This document shows, in pieces, positions 30,401-41,163 of a stretch of DNA of 64,000 bases. A program made the translations under genes and the position numbers. The notes beneath the pieces were generated by a model. The model made no database searches. It had not been told where the DNA came from and worked only from the letters and a program-made list of their open reading frames with translations. How positions within the stretch are numbered: the stretch's first letter is position 1; each line of letters starts with the position of its first letter. The stretch is from Sclerotiophoma versabilis (Eukaryota; Ascomycota; Dothideomycetes; Pleosporales; Didymellaceae), in NCBI GenBank assembly GCA_012274445.1, contig JAAROD010000033.1:1364001-1428000 (forward strand). Reading direction: 5' to 3'.

Positions 30401-30940
30401 GGGCGAGGCTGTTGTAGGCTGCTGCTGCTGCTGCTGCTGCGAGACGACCCACGACTTCCTCCTCAGCTTTGTCAGGGATCTCGATTGGGAGCCTCCCAGC
30501 GACTCCGCCTCCGTGACTGCTTCTTTGCGGTTGCGCTCAGGCTTGGGCTCAATTGAGGGTTCTCTGCTTTTGCTGAAGGGGAGGAACCTCGACGAGCGGC
30601 GCGTGGTAGCAGCAGGCCTCAACCGCGGCATTTCAAGAGCCTGTGGGGGTTCTTCTGAAGACGGGCTCGAGCCAGCTGACGAACTGTCAGAGGTGATCTC
30701 GGCGTCTTTGCCCTTGTTCAGGTCCTCCTCGGAGTCGTGTGCCGGCGCATCTCCGTCCAGGCTCTTCACGCGCGGAAAGTAGGTGTAGGATGCCGCCTTG
30801 GGCAACTGCGCCCTCTCGGGCTTCTTCTCGCCGTCGGTTGGGGGCTGGGGACCGACTTCTGAGGCAGCTCTGCTCCTGCCCCTCGACTTGCTGGAGAAGA
30901 CGTCATGGCCGCGCAAGGCTGAGGCGACGGCGATGGGCAT
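27452..30940 (-). CDS. DUF1765/UPF0592 family protein
   Basis: A large fungal protein of the DUF1765 (UPF0592) family, related to budding yeast YDL073W (Ahk1, a scaffold in the Hkr1 branch of the HOG pathway); role here by analogy only. Exons 30940-29952, 29904-28330 and 28280-27452 give 1130 residues. The first third is disordered, Ser/Lys/Glu-rich, with a run of about seven Gln (coding CTG repeat at 30418-30440). The middle is the helical conserved region (FLAESVYHNVKNTFQQNLM, AASLVTFCGKTCAYAFCFCPG, LLQAQARKISVYDSSACYTL). The C-terminus has SFRFSLEWVDKRFG. The frame is open above 30940 to a stop near 31100 but without an ATG, so I start at MPIAVASALRGHDVF; an upstream coding exon is possible. 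Confidence 0.8.
30418..30440 (-). repeat. CAG/CTG trinucleotide run (polyGln)
   Basis: Seven CAG codons in a row on the minus strand encode a polyglutamine run in the disordered N-terminal part of the DUF1765 protein. Confidence 0.85.
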
Positions 30941-32686
30941 GGCGGCGGAGGGTGAGGCGTGAGCGAGTGTGGTGGTGGTGGTGGTTGCTGCTGGTGCCGC
31001 TGACGGTGCTACTCCCCCATGAGCGACTGCGAAAGGTGCTGCAGCGCTATTTTTCACGGGCTCATGGCGCAGGAACAGGAATAGAGCGGCGTTGTGCTGT
31101 TAGGCGGGCACGGCGGGCCGTCCAGTGGGCTGTGAAGGCAGTCGAACGGTCCACAGTGCTAGTACGTCACAGCCTCGCCGTACGGTCGGAACGAGCGGAA
31201 AGGGTGGTTGGAGCGAGTGGAGTGGTGTTTGCAGGCAGCGCAGAGGGGCGACAGGCAGGTGCTGTTAACCCTCCCGTAGCGAACGTGGACGTGCTTGTTT
31301 GAGAAAATGCGCTCAGGCTGACATTAGGTCGGCTTGATTCATGTCCAAGAATTTGACGCCTGCACTGCACGCCGACGAGGACAACTGCGGCTAGCAGGGG
31401 CGTGCCTCCGCTTGTGCAGATCAATCGGAGGAATTTTCTAATATTATAACCGGGGCTCTGCTGCCGACCTGCCAGTCGCCTGTTCGGTGTGTGACGCTGT
31501 CCACGGGCCGTGGTCAGATGTGGGAGCACGGTAGTGCAGGCCTCAACATGACGGAGGCCTTTCGGGTTGTTGCGTCCAAGCAGGCCACCCCTCAGTGCAA
31601 CTGCTGGTCCGCCGGCCGCAACCCATCCAACCTGGCTCGTGCCAGCTGCCAGTGCGGGCCTCCTCCACCTCTGCTCTGCACCGAATTGTGCGACTGAGCC
31701 TTGTTTTTTCGCGACTTGTGAACACTGCAATCTCTCGTGCGGCCTCCCTGCCCTTAATCAAACCCTTTATCGCTCGACTCCAAGGCCAACACAATTTGCC
31801 TAGCGCGCGCTTACCGCTTAACGGGATGCTGCCCCGAACACCGATCCGTTCGTGCAAAATGCACTTCATCCTCTGGTGCCTGTTGCTGGTGGGTTCTTCG
31901 ATAGTCTACGATATGTACGGGTCAGTCGACTACGACTCGGCTCCGCTTGCCCAGCCTTGCGTCTGCCGCTTCTTAGATCCAACCACCAATCGTTTCAGGA
32001 CCACGCTGAGGCTGAGGTGAGCTGTCACCGGACTAGTCCGAAGACTTCTGTCTTCAATGCAGACAGCTTACACAACGAGAGTCTCAAAGAGTATTTGTGG
32101 CGTCTCGAAAGATGCTTGGTTCGCTGTATATGGCGGGTCAACTTAGTTCCTTTGTATTCGTCACTTTGCCACCAATACTCTGATGCAGATAGCTGAGCGT
32201 TTTGTGCATGTATGTGCGTCGAGTTGTACCTGTCCTAGTTTGTCCCCGCACATAAATGCAAGAACAACAAAGTCGAGATGGAAAACCGCAGACCAAACCA
32301 AGTTACCGGTAGATGGTCTCGCTCATTCCCTTATGGATCATGCAGGCAACATCCATCAATCAAGCACTGCCATATGCACTTCACGGTTGCTAAGCCTCGT
32401 GGACTGCTGGCGAAGTGCAGTAGCGCCATATATGCGCCTGGCCTCAGCTTGCTACACATCACAGTGCTAGCCAGGCAGTCTTGCAGATCTGTCATGTCAG
32501 TACGTAAAATAAGCATTGGTTCCCCACGTTTGACGGACGAATTGATTATGAAGAATTCCGTATCTTTATCACGTGATCTGAGGCGCGCGTTGTGGAGGTA
32601 CTTCAAGCTTGGTCTATTGCCCAGTCCATATTGACACATTCGCTAGTATTTGGTACAGATGATCTCAATATCAGAGCTCAGCCAGC
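30941..32686. other. Intergenic between the DUF1765 gene start and ATP14 3' end
   Basis: 1.7 kb. It contains the promoter of the DUF1765 gene (with a four-codon ATG AGC CCG TGA open frame at 31065-31054 on the minus strand, if transcribed). The rest shows short frames only, including a 53-codon frame at 31859-32020 with a hydrophobic start. No gene supported. Confidence 0.45.
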
Positions 32687-33174
32687 TTAGTGAGTGGCAC
32701 CAGGGGTGGTAATCGACTCGTCCTCCTCAACGAACCAATCCTCGTCGGGCAGGACCTGACCATCCTCTGCGGAAGCCTCAGTGCCGACGTCAGGCTGCTG
32801 GGTCTCGTAAGCCTTGAGCTCGTTCGCGATGTCGGCCTCCTCGGGGGACTTGGGAGCAGCGGGGATGGAGAACTTCTGGACGTGGCTCTCGGCGTCGTTG
32901 GCCTTGACCTGGGGGACCTTGTAGTTCTTGAGCTCGCGGAGGTAGAGGTCCTGCACCAAATCGGCTGCACCAATTGCGTCAGTAGCGTCCGTGGGCGTGC
33001 GATTGTGATGATGTACCTGAGCGAACGGCCGTAGGGGTGATGAAGGTGCGGCGGGCAATGGTAGGCTGCTGGCGAGCAACGCGTGCGAGCGCCTGGCGCT
33101 ATTCCGGGTTAGCAGGCATCGACAATTGGGTGTCCAGAGAAGCGTACCGAGGCCCTGATGGATTGCGCGAGCAT
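32687..33174 (-). CDS. ATP14: Mitochondrial F1Fo ATP synthase subunit H
   Basis: Small stator-associated subunit of mitochondrial ATP synthase. Three exons, 33174-33148, 33098-33017 and 32964-32687 (introns 49 and 52 nt), encode 128 residues. Exons 1-2 give an arginine-rich mitochondrial presequence (MLAQSIRAS, RQALARVARQQPTIARRTF). The mature protein begins around ADLVQDLYLRELKNYKVPQ, the conserved start of this subunit, followed by HVQKFSIPAAPKSPEE and an acidic C-terminus. A single-frame reading across intron 2 gives a false N-terminus; splicing is needed to recover the targeting peptide. It shares a 255-bp divergent promoter with the TFIIB gene. Confidence 0.93.
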
Positions 33175-33429
33175 GATGTTGGATGTGGAGGGGGTGAGAG
33201 CTGTGAATGGAGCTCCTGCGTGCACCTTCGGAGCCTCACCTGCGATTTTCCATTATGTAAGCTCACTAGCGCGTTGCCAAGCAAACTGCTGCCTTTCTCG
33301 TCTTTCAGCTCTCAGCTTCCTCAAGCAAGCAACCACACTCTCTCACCCCACCCACCCACGGTGTCAACCTCACCCGGAGCTTCCGAGAGCCAGCTAGAGC
33401 AGCTAGACAATCAATTCGTGACTCTCAAC
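33175..33429. promoter_or_regulatory. Divergent promoter ATP14/TFIIB
   Basis: 255 bp between two divergent ATGs. It has pyrimidine-rich tracts near the TFIIB start (CTCTCACCCCACCCACCC). No clear TATA box. No specific factor site claimed. Confidence 0.5.
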
Positions 33430-34530
33430 ATGTCGTACGCGCCTAATGGTCGCATGCTCTCGCCGGGCGAGGTCTATGAGGAGGCGCCAAAGCCTGTCAA
33501 GGAGGAAGAATGGTCAGAGGACCTGAACGTTACTCTGATGTGCCCCGACTGTCGCGAAATGCCGCCAAACCTCGTTGAAGAGTTCAGCGCTGGAGACACC
33601 ATCTGTGGCTCCTGCGGTCGTGTTCTCTCTGAGCGCGGCATCGATACACGATCCGAGTGGCGTACTTTCTCCAACGATGACCAAGGCAACGATGACCCTT
33701 CTCGTATTGGTGACGCAGCCAACCCGCTGCTGCGAGGCTCTCAGCTACAGACTGAGATCGGTTTCGGTGATGGTGGTCTGAAAGTGCGCGAACTGTCTCG
33801 TGCTCACAATAAGAGCAACCATGACAAGGGCAACAAGTCGTTGCAGTCCGCCTACGGCCAGATCACCACGCTCTGCGACTCACAGAATATCAGCAAAACT
33901 ACCCAAGATACGGCTAAGCTGCTCTTCCGTATGACGGACGATGCGAAGCTGTTCAAGGGCAAGTCGCAGGACGCCATCATCGCCGGCTGCATCTTCATCG
34001 CCTGTCGACAGCACAACCAGAACCGTAGTTTCCGTGAGATCTTTAAGATGACAAACGTGTCAAAGAAGGAGGTGGGTCGTACATTCAAGGCACTCGAAGC
34101 GTTCCTACAAAAGAAGCAGAAGGATACTGGTGGTCCTCAGGTCGCCGGCAATGGAGCTGTTCTGGATACCTCCAACTTTTCCAAGGGCGGCAGCACCAGC
34201 GCAGAGACTCTCATGCCTCGTGCTTGTGCCAAGCTTGACCTTGAACGCTTCATCCAGCTCATCGCCGAAGAGTGTGCACGCCTTGTCTCTGATCACGGAA
34301 TTGCCGCTGGTCGTTCTCCCCTCTCCATCGCTGGTGCATGTCTCTACTTTGTCTCTCACCTCATGGGTAACCCTCGATCTCCTAAAGAGATTGGTCAAGC
34401 CGTTGAGGTCAGCGATGGTACCATTCGTACTGCATACAAGGCCCTCTACAGCGCGCAAGATCAAATCATCAAGCCGGAGTGGCTCGAACCCGGCAAGGGT
34501 GGCGACAAGTCAAGGCTCCCTGCGGTTTAG
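33430..34530 (+). CDS. SUA7: Transcription initiation factor TFIIB
   Basis: TFIIB, the general factor that bridges TBP-bound promoters to RNA polymerase II. Intronless, 366 residues from ATG 33430. The zinc ribbon is at about residues 37-60 (LMCPDCREMPPN ... TICGSCGRVL, C-x2-C and C-x2-C). The B-finger/reader region has RGIDTRSEWRTFSNDD. Two cyclin-like repeats follow (QDAIIAGCIFIACRQHNQNRSF and RSPLSIAGACLYFVSHLMG ... EVSDGTIRTAYK). The open frame extends far upstream, but that part lies over the ATP14 presequence exons and is not coding on this strand. Confidence 0.95.
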   Translation: MSYAPNGRMLSPGEVYEEAPKPVKEEEWSEDLNVTLMCPDCREMPPNLVEEFSAGDTICGSCGRVLSERGIDTRSEWRTFSNDDQGNDDPSRIGDAANPLLRGSQLQTEIGFGDGGLKVRELSRAHNKSNHDKGNKSLQSAYGQITTLCDSQNISKTTQDTAKLLFRMTDDAKLFKGKSQDAIIAGCIFIACRQHNQNRSFREIFKMTNVSKKEVGRTFKALEAFLQKKQKDTGGPQVAGNGAVLDTSNFSKGGSTSAETLMPRACAKLDLERFIQLIAEECARLVSDHGIAAGRSPLSIAGACLYFVSHLMGNPRSPKEIGQAVEVSDGTIRTAYKALYSAQDQIIKPEWLEPGKGGDKSRLPAV

Positions 34531-35923
34531 GACGTCGCAAAAGGCTGGCGTTCTGGGGGCTAATGTCCTTGCAACTTATCAAAGCGATATCTTTGAATGC
34601 TTTTGTTCTCTCGAAAGGAAAAAAAAAAGGAAAAGATGTGGTTTCACTCATCTTCTATTTGATGTACATGTGCATTCACTAGCGAGCATGGGACGGCGTT
34701 CAAGGGTGAGATCATACAGATTGGACTGACTCGTACTCATAATACCCCATAGAAAGGCTTGAAAATGGCAAATGGCGTTTGGTATATCTCGCAGAATGCA
34801 TTGTGATGAATCAACAGCTGCTTTGCTCATGCACTCATGGCATGTCTTTCTCATGTTGCCATGTTGACCGTTAGACGTGTCGATATTCAAACAATATTCC
34901 AATCATACGGCTCGGAAGAGCCATATTAGTAACATGAGTACAGCTTCGCTGATCCTGTGGTTGTGCAATCCAATATCGCAACTTTGAAATGGGGTTACTG
35001 ATCCGGTTAGATCGAGCCGATTGTTCCTCGCCTACTCCACCTACATCCCCTCACTTGTACCAAGTTTTTATTGTGCAATGTGTTCAAAAACCCTGATACT
35101 GTTGAGTTCAGGTTCTATAGCGCTTCATATTGTCTTGTGTTTTAGCAGACACGTGCAAGGACAGAGCTCAAATATTATTGACAAGAGCGACAAGACACAA
35201 ACTTGTTAAAAGGTCTTTAAATTCGAGCCTGCGCAGCTTCCTCGCTGGTTTACATATTCGTGCTGGGAGCCACAGGTTTCTGTGCAGGAAACGCACTCAA
35301 AGAGCCCCATGCAGCCTCGCGATGCTCAGCGCCCAGTCCATCTGACTGACCGTTCCCGCATTGTTTGGTCATCGAGGGTCTGCTTTATCGAATAAGTACC
35401 AACGGAATGATGGTCCCTACTTATCAAAAACGGGACTTTAGAGCCCATCATGGCCAGTATTGGCTCCCCTCCCTACCCTTTCCCAACACTAAAGGTGCGG
35501 ATCAACGGTGCTTGCAGGAGGCCCCGTTACGTACTGCGGCAACCTTTATATCTATACCCCGCTAGAATCACAGTAACTGATTGTCGGTTGGTTCTATCTG
35601 TACTCGAATATGCCATGTATCAAGCCAAATGGCTGGAGAATACGGTACAATCGATTTTTTGTATAACTTTGGACCCTTCTTCCACTTTGATATGCTGGTG
35701 AGGATCAAGGGCTGTTGGACCAAGCAAATATCTCGTTTGATCTGGTATGAGACCCATTTTAGTGAGGGGTCATGATACTTTACGGTCGCCGCAAAACTTC
35801 TTGTTCACACGGGCTCTTACATATAAATTCGCCCTCGCCCATTACCCATTCTTCTTCCCTTGTCTTTCGAATATCCCAAGCACGGCCCTAATCAGTACCT
35901 TCTACTCCACATAGTTTTACAGT
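34531..35923. other. Intergenic
   Basis: 1.4 kb downstream of TFIIB and upstream of the thaumatin-like gene. An A-rich run follows the TFIIB stop (34618-34631). No gene seen; the last 100 bp contain a TATA box. Confidence 0.5.
35822..35827 (+). promoter_or_regulatory. TATA box of the thaumatin-like gene
   Basis: A TATAAA within catataaat lies about 97 bp upstream of the ATG at 35924, followed by a pyrimidine-rich stretch (CCCATTCTTCTTCCC) where transcription could start. Spacing is right for a strongly regulated fungal promoter. Confidence 0.55.
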
Positions 35924-37654
35924 ATGATACTGTTTGTTGTTCTCATCGTGGCCTTTATGGTCCTCCTCTCCCCTAGCTCGGCGGCAAACACTGTCAAGTT
36001 TGTCAATCACTGCCCTTACGACCTATACTCCTGGACCGTCGGCCCTGCTGGTTCCGACCATAATGGTGAGGATCATGAAGTAATCACCATCCCTGCCAAC
36101 ACTGTCCTTGCTCACGGCATGATCAATGGTGAGGGGATTGGCGGTGGGATTGCCCTCAAGCTTCGCGACCTGCCCAAGTATCGAGTTGCTCCCGCTGGTG
36201 TCATCCAACTTGAGTATAACCTTGAGGCCAGCAAGAACAATCTTTGGTATGATTTGAGCGCCATCGACTGCGTTCACTCCGTAGGCCCTGATGAACCGTC
36301 CTTCTGCCCGCTGATCCGCAGTGGTGTGAAGGTCCACGTTGAGAACGCTGATCACGGACGGTGCCCTCCAGCTTGGTGCGGTGCTAATGGCTGCTACAAC
36401 ACCTTCAAGAAGCCGGGTTTCCAGCATGGTGATCCGGCGTTCAAATGTAATGCAGGTACCGACATCATCATCGAAATCTGCACTGAGCGTGCGGGACCAA
36501 GGACCTTCAACGGACACACTGAGCCCGGTCATCCTGCTCAGCCTAACACGAACGTAAAGCCTGGTCATTCAACAACGAATGGTGTCTGTGGTGCAAAAAC
36601 CCCTAGTGGTGCTACTTGTTTCTATTACGCTCAGGGAAACTGCTGCTCTCGTAAGTTCTTCATCTCACTGATGCTACCAAGATATCAAGTACTAATAACA
36701 TATTCAGAGTACGGTTGGTGCGGCTTCTCTGAGGCGCACTGCGGAGAAGGTTGTCAGCAAGGCTTCGGTGACTGCTTCAGCCAGACTCCTGCTCAACCTT
36801 CTTCATATCAACTTCCCTCTGAGCCCAGCACTGTCAAATCTAGCTACGAAAATCCCACACCAGCTTATGTCAAGCCACCACATAGCTACTACTCGCCAAC
36901 ACGCAGCTACTCCATTCCAGCATCAAGCCACTATCCACTAGCACCCAGCTATGTCCAACCATCGTTTACTCACACCCCCAGGTATTCTCACATTGAGCAT
37001 ACTTGGCCTAGCTATAGTAAGCATACACCCAGCTATGCTAAGCCAAGCACTATAAAGTCGACATCAAAGTGCAGCGAACCGACCCCCATCTATGGAAAGC
37101 CAACAGCCAGCTACTACGCACCAGAGTCGAGCTATACTCCACCGACGAAGCCTAGCCAGAGCTCTATATACTCACCTGCACCAATCTATAGCAAGCCTAC
37201 GCCGGTTTACAGCAAGCCGACACCAGTGTACAGCACACCTACACCAGCCTACAGTGAGCCTACACCAGTATACAGCGCGCCGTCTTCCAGCTACGCAGTG
37301 CCAGCATCCAGCTCCGCGGCTTCGACTCCCAGCTACTCACCACCGTACTCATCACCGTACTCCCCACCACCCTACCACACCATCTACGCCACCCACACGG
37401 TAACCGAAACCCACCCCCAGGTCACCAAGACCGTAACAATCAGCCCTAGCAGCCAATACAGCGCGCCCACTTCATCGTCGGTGTACCACGCACCTATCTA
37501 TACCCACACGCTACCGCAGGAGCTACAAATCCCGAGTACATGGTACAACAAGCCAAGCAGTTCGAGTGTATATGACCAACCGTCGACGGGAGCGGAGTAC
37601 TACCCGCCTGCGGAGGCGAGTTGGGCGTATGATACGCCTGCTGAGCGGGAGTGA
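35924..37654 (+). CDS. Secreted thaumatin-like (Bys1-type) protein with CBM18 and Pro/Tyr/Ser-rich tail
   Basis: A secreted or wall-associated protein of 557 residues; exons 35924-36650 and 36708-37654. Signal peptide MILFVVLIVAFMVLLSPSSA. Residues 21 to about 190 are a thaumatin-like/Bys1-type beta domain (VKFVNHCPYDLYSWTVGP, CPPAWCGANGCYNTF). Residues 222-265 form a type 1 chitin-binding module (CBM18) with eight cysteines; the intron splits it exactly at CCS|QYGWCG. The remaining 290 residues are Pro/Ser/Tyr-rich with repeats such as SKPTPVYSKPTPVYS and no GPI signal. The 57-nt intron is a multiple of three with no stop, so retention would insert 19 residues inside the chitin-binding module. 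Role (chitin binding, wall or host surface) is inferred. Confidence 0.85.
   Translation: MILFVVLIVAFMVLLSPSSAANTVKFVNHCPYDLYSWTVGPAGSDHNGEDHEVITIPANTVLAHGMINGEGIGGGIALKLRDLPKYRVAPAGVIQLEYNLEASKNNLWYDLSAIDCVHSVGPDEPSFCPLIRSGVKVHVENADHGRCPPAWCGANGCYNTFKKPGFQHGDPAFKCNAGTDIIIEICTERAGPRTFNGHTEPGHPAQPNTNVKPGHSTTNGVCGAKTPSGATCFYYAQGNCCSRKFFISLMLPRYQVLITYSEYGWCGFSEAHCGEGCQQGFGDCFSQTPAQPSSYQLPSEPSTVKSSYENPTPAYVKPPHSYYSPTRSYSIPASSHYPLAPSYVQPSFTHTPRYSHIEHTWPSYSKHTPSYAKPSTIKSTSKCSEPTPIYGKPTASYYAPESSYTPPTKPSQSSIYSPAPIYSKPTPVYSKPTPVYSTPTPAYSEPTPVYSAPSSSYAVPASSSAASTPSYSPPYSSPYSPPPYHTIYATHTVTETHPQVTKTVTISPSSQYSAPTSSSVYHAPIYTHTLPQELQIPSTWYNKPSSSSVYDQPSTGAEYYPPAEASWAYDTPAERE
36840..37350 (+). repeat. Coding Pro/Tyr/Ser repeat array
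   Basis: Imperfect coding repeats of the type SKPTPVY / SYxxP within the thaumatin-like protein tail. The densest stretch is about 37180-37290, with 24-bp units encoding YSKPTPV-like blocks four to five times. Confidence 0.75.
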
Positions 37655-38106
37655 AGGGAACGACGGAACGAAGGAACGAAGGAGTGGAGGGATTCAAGGA
37701 CGCGGTGAAGGAGCCTGGGAAGAAAAGGAAAGAAGTACGGAGAAGAATGTCAAAATTCCAAGGCGAGTACTGGGACAAGATAAGAACATTAGACAACAGG
37801 GAAAAACAATTTGAAAAAGCCATCGACGTCTCACACTTGTCTGTCGCCAATTACCCACTTGGACGTCAGCTGCACTATGCCTGCCTCGCTGGACAGGAGG
37901 GTACCCCAGTATACCGATATAAGCATGTGATAAGTCTATATGTCCGACCAACTCCTCGCTACCATGGGAAATAGTTGCCCTTTGTTGCAACATGATAAGC
38001 CCTGTTTTTATTTTCTTGTGCTTGAATTCAAATCGAAGCAGTGTGGTATTTTCGTCCTTTCGTTTCGATACCATCTTTCAAATTTCCTTTCCATCGCCGC
38101 CGCTTT
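37655..38106. other. Intergenic between convergent genes
   Basis: 452 bp of shared 3' flank. It begins with a GGAACGAA-type purine-rich direct repeat just after the stop codon. No gene recognised. Confidence 0.5.
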
Positions 38107-39207
38107 CTACTGCGTAATCATAACCCCCCTAATCCACTCCCCAAACCCACCCTCCTGAACACTCTTACTAAACGCGACCCAAAATGCCAACTTCTCTGAC
38201 ACGGGCCTAGCGCAATGCTCAACCAGCGCCTTGACGCTAATGCTCCTCAATCCTTGTATGTGCATCATCTGCTCGGCCCACTCGAGATCCATGCCGCCCA
38301 CGGTCCCGCCGCCCCATTGCTGCTTCATACGCATCATAGTAGCGAAGTCCTGCACCGTAGGGGCGACGATGTGGTCCCAACCGTCGTAGGGACGACCGGC
38401 TACGACATTCAGATGGAGGTGCTGGAGGAACATGGACGGTGCGACAGGGGCGTTTTGCGGAGTCGTCCAAGCTGTGTTCGGGTTCGGTGTTGGGGGCTGG
38501 GATGGTACTTGTGAAGCGTCCGCGAGGTAGGCGCATAAGCTGCCCCATTCGGCGCGGTCGAATTCCTTGCTGTATGGGAGCGCTTTCTTGGTGATGCTTA
38601 GGCGTTTGAGCTGGCTCCGAGAGAATGGGGTGAGGTCGCTCAGGAAGGGCACGGCTGCCTCGATGGAAGTGTGGAATGCGAATGTGTATGTTGAATATAG
38701 GAGTCTCGAGGCTTCAGCGTGAACCTGGCGGTTGATGCTGAGCAAAGACGGTACCGTGTGGCGCAAATGTGCAGTGTATGGTGAGAGAAGGACGCGGTAT
38801 GTCGTTGGTGTTGTCGTTGTCAGGAAGGGACCTTTGATGTTCGATGAGTACACATTCGTAAAATGTGCTTGATAGTGAGGAAACGTACCGGTCCTCACAT
38901 GATATGTGCTTCGGCGTCGCCATGTTCGGCTTGCTTGGGCACCCAGCCAAGGATCGATCGTTCGGACACTCAATGTAAAAGGATCGTTGTTTGTGTCTTC
39001 TGAGAAGTAGGTGTGGAAGTCGGGGAGTAGGTTCGCGACCGAGGTGCCATGAGTCGTAGTAGGTTGCGACGATGGGAGTAGCATGTACTCGTAGATCATA
39101 AGGCGAATCTCCATTGGTAGGCGCAATAGCGATGAGGCTGGCAAGTCATCCGCAGCTGGACAGCTTGTTGCAGCCATTTTGAATACCATTTGAGAGGTCG
39201 GATCCAT
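38107..39207 (-). CDS. F-box-like DUF7730-type fungal protein
   Basis: 366 residues, intronless, first ATG at 39207 (MDPTSQMVFKM). The N-terminus has the motif LLRLPMEIRLMIYEYML, the short F-box-like helix that opens a very large family of Dothideomycete and Sordariomycete proteins (DUF7730 and relatives). The middle has the equally typical PSLLSINRQVHAEASRLLYSTYTFAF. The C-terminal part is helical with GMDLEWAEQMMHIQGLRSISVKAL. No signal peptide. Molecular role unknown; F-box-like members may act in ubiquitin ligases, but this is not shown. Confidence 0.8.
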   Translation of the reverse strand: MDPTSQMVFKMAATSCPAADDLPASSLLRLPMEIRLMIYEYMLLPSSQPTTTHGTSVANLLPDFHTYFSEDTNNDPFTLSVRTIDPWLGAQASRTWRRRSTYHVRTGTFPHYQAHFTNVYSSNIKGPFLTTTTPTTYRVLLSPYTAHLRHTVPSLLSINRQVHAEASRLLYSTYTFAFHTSIEAAVPFLSDLTPFSRSQLKRLSITKKALPYSKEFDRAEWGSLCAYLADASQVPSQPPTPNPNTAWTTPQNAPVAPSMFLQHLHLNVVAGRPYDGWDHIVAPTVQDFATMMRMKQQWGGGTVGGMDLEWAEQMMHIQGLRSISVKALVEHCARPVSEKLAFWVAFSKSVQEGGFGEWIRGVMITQ

Positions 39208-41163
39208 CCTGTCTAGCAACCTGTTGCCGTGGAGTTAACTGTTGTATACCTGTGACACTTTTTCTCTCCAAGATCTGAGTCTTTTATGTTCCTTCACGAA
39301 TGCCCTTACTTCGATTCGCGATATTGTTGTTTCGGGATCTCGCTCTACTCACGCCAACCACATTCAAACTACTAAGACAACGAGAATACAACACAGCACA
39401 AGGAGTTTGGACAAATCCTAGGCAATGGTGAGCCGAAGTGCGGGCGCGACGCGACTTTTTGACGTACGGCCACGGCGACACGACGGAGCAACCATCAAGG
39501 TGCGCCTATCAGCGCGTTCCTCTCGAAATATTCCCGATATGATGACCATCATGCATTGCCGATGGCACCATGCTTTGGAAGGTCAAATTAACGACGAGGT
39601 AGCCTCGAACCAGTCTAGACGCTGGCCGTGGGCTGCATTAGCGCATAGATGCTCAATATAAGTGGGGATGACGTTTTGGGACATCCTTGGACTCAATCTT
39701 TCTTTCGGGCGCCGAAGGGTAGGCGGTGTGATGATGGATTCCGCGACGATGTGTCAGTCAAATGGGACGAGACCTAAATGTGGCAGGTTGAACGAAAGGG
39801 ACAGCTCCTCTGCAGTCAGCCAATCGACACGCATGAAAGACGCTTGCGCCAGCGAATCTGTGTTCACTCGCCAGCAATATTTGCTCTCATCAGCGAAGAT
39901 GTTGCTTTCGAGAACGGAGGCTGCACGCAACAGTAATCGCACGCAATAGTAATCACCCGCAACAGTAATCACCCGCAACACAATCTTTGCGCCGAGAACG
40001 TGAAGCTCAACGCTGACACTGTGGACTTTTGCGCCGCCGTTGAACGATAACATGCCGCGCCGCTTGCGGAACTCGGGACTCGTCGATCTCGCGGTCTTGC
40101 TCTAAGACCCAAGCTCGCAACGCACATATCATCTTGACATCGCCTTTACGTCTTTAGGAGGGATAGCCGATGACAAACAGCTGTTGACCGGTTAGACGAC
40201 CGGGAGTGCCTTGCATTCAGCGTTGTCGAATCAGGACACACGTCGTTAACGGAAGGCTGTGACGAATAGGAGGACCGTGACGAGACACAAAGCAAGTTGC
40301 CGTTATTCGGCCAGATTGGTACGTACCTGCGCCTCGTTGCGAGTGTTGGTGAATTTTTAGTAGCGGCATCCTTGTCGAGAGGAAAAGGTTCCTGAACGCA
40401 TGTAATTCCATGCATGAACAGCAGACAAAATATGTGAGCTTGGCTAAATGGTTATTTACGACGAGTAAACTATATCCGGTCGAAGTTCTGTGGAATGAGG
40501 ATACTATACTAAGAGGTGCAAAGCACGCTCAAGTGTCGTGCCTAACGAAGCGGACACCGTTCTGGTCAGTCGATTGCACTTGACATCACGAAGGCAATGT
40601 CTTTGGCAAGTGTATGTTGCCCATCAAAACCAATGATATTGATTTGCACGCTTTCGTAAAGCTGCCCACTGCCTCAACTCCAGAGAGCCTATGCCAATCC
40701 AATCTCCTTGCTAGATACCTATACCAATACAAAACAAAACACTAGAATGAACAAGATTTTTAGAGTTTAACCCTCCCGTCGCTGTGGACTGATCTTAACG
40801 CCCTTTCGCAATCAACGAAGCGAAACACCAAAAGTGAGAGGATGCAAGAGGAGAGAACAACCGAGGAGAGGAGAAAAGAGGAAATTTCATAATACAACGG
40901 TCGTGACCTAGCAAAAGCGTGCAATATCAAAAGACATGCTTTTTGTGCCCGTCATCAATCAGGAGGCCGGTAAGAAAAGGATGGTCCCCTCGCCGGATCT
41001 GTATCCTCCTCTTGATACCGATGGACTTGGTATCCTCTTTTTACAGCTCCTCCAACTTGGTGTTAAGACAGATAGCGTGGAGTTGCACCTAGGACTTCCA
41101 GCGATTCCCTTCTAGGTGCCCCTCTGCCCATTCACGATCAAGTAATTCGATATGGCTTGCCAC
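39208..41163. other. Long intergenic region
   Basis: About 2 kb with only short, featureless open frames. It contains the 16-bp tandem repeat at 39924-39985 and, on the right, the 3' region of the Def1 gene. No gene recognised. Confidence 0.45.
39924..39985. repeat. 16-bp imperfect tandem repeat
   Basis: About 3.6 units of a 16-bp repeat of the form CACGCAACAGTAATCG / CCCGCAACAGTAATCA. One unit has TAGTAA where others have CAGTAA, a C-to-T difference. Confidence 0.8.

Noticed and set aside
31054..31065. Four-codon upstream open frame before the DUF1765 gene
   Set aside because: Whether it lies in the transcript is unknown, since the true start of that gene is uncertain; recorded only as a possibility.
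31859..32020. 53-codon frame with a hydrophobic, signal-like start
   Set aside because: Very short, no cysteine pattern or conserved motif, no splice-extended continuation found; chance expectation is high.
33037..33429. In-frame N-terminal extension of TFIIB
   Set aside because: It lies across the ATP14 presequence exons and introns on the opposite strand; TFIIB proteins start just before the zinc ribbon, as with ATG 33430.
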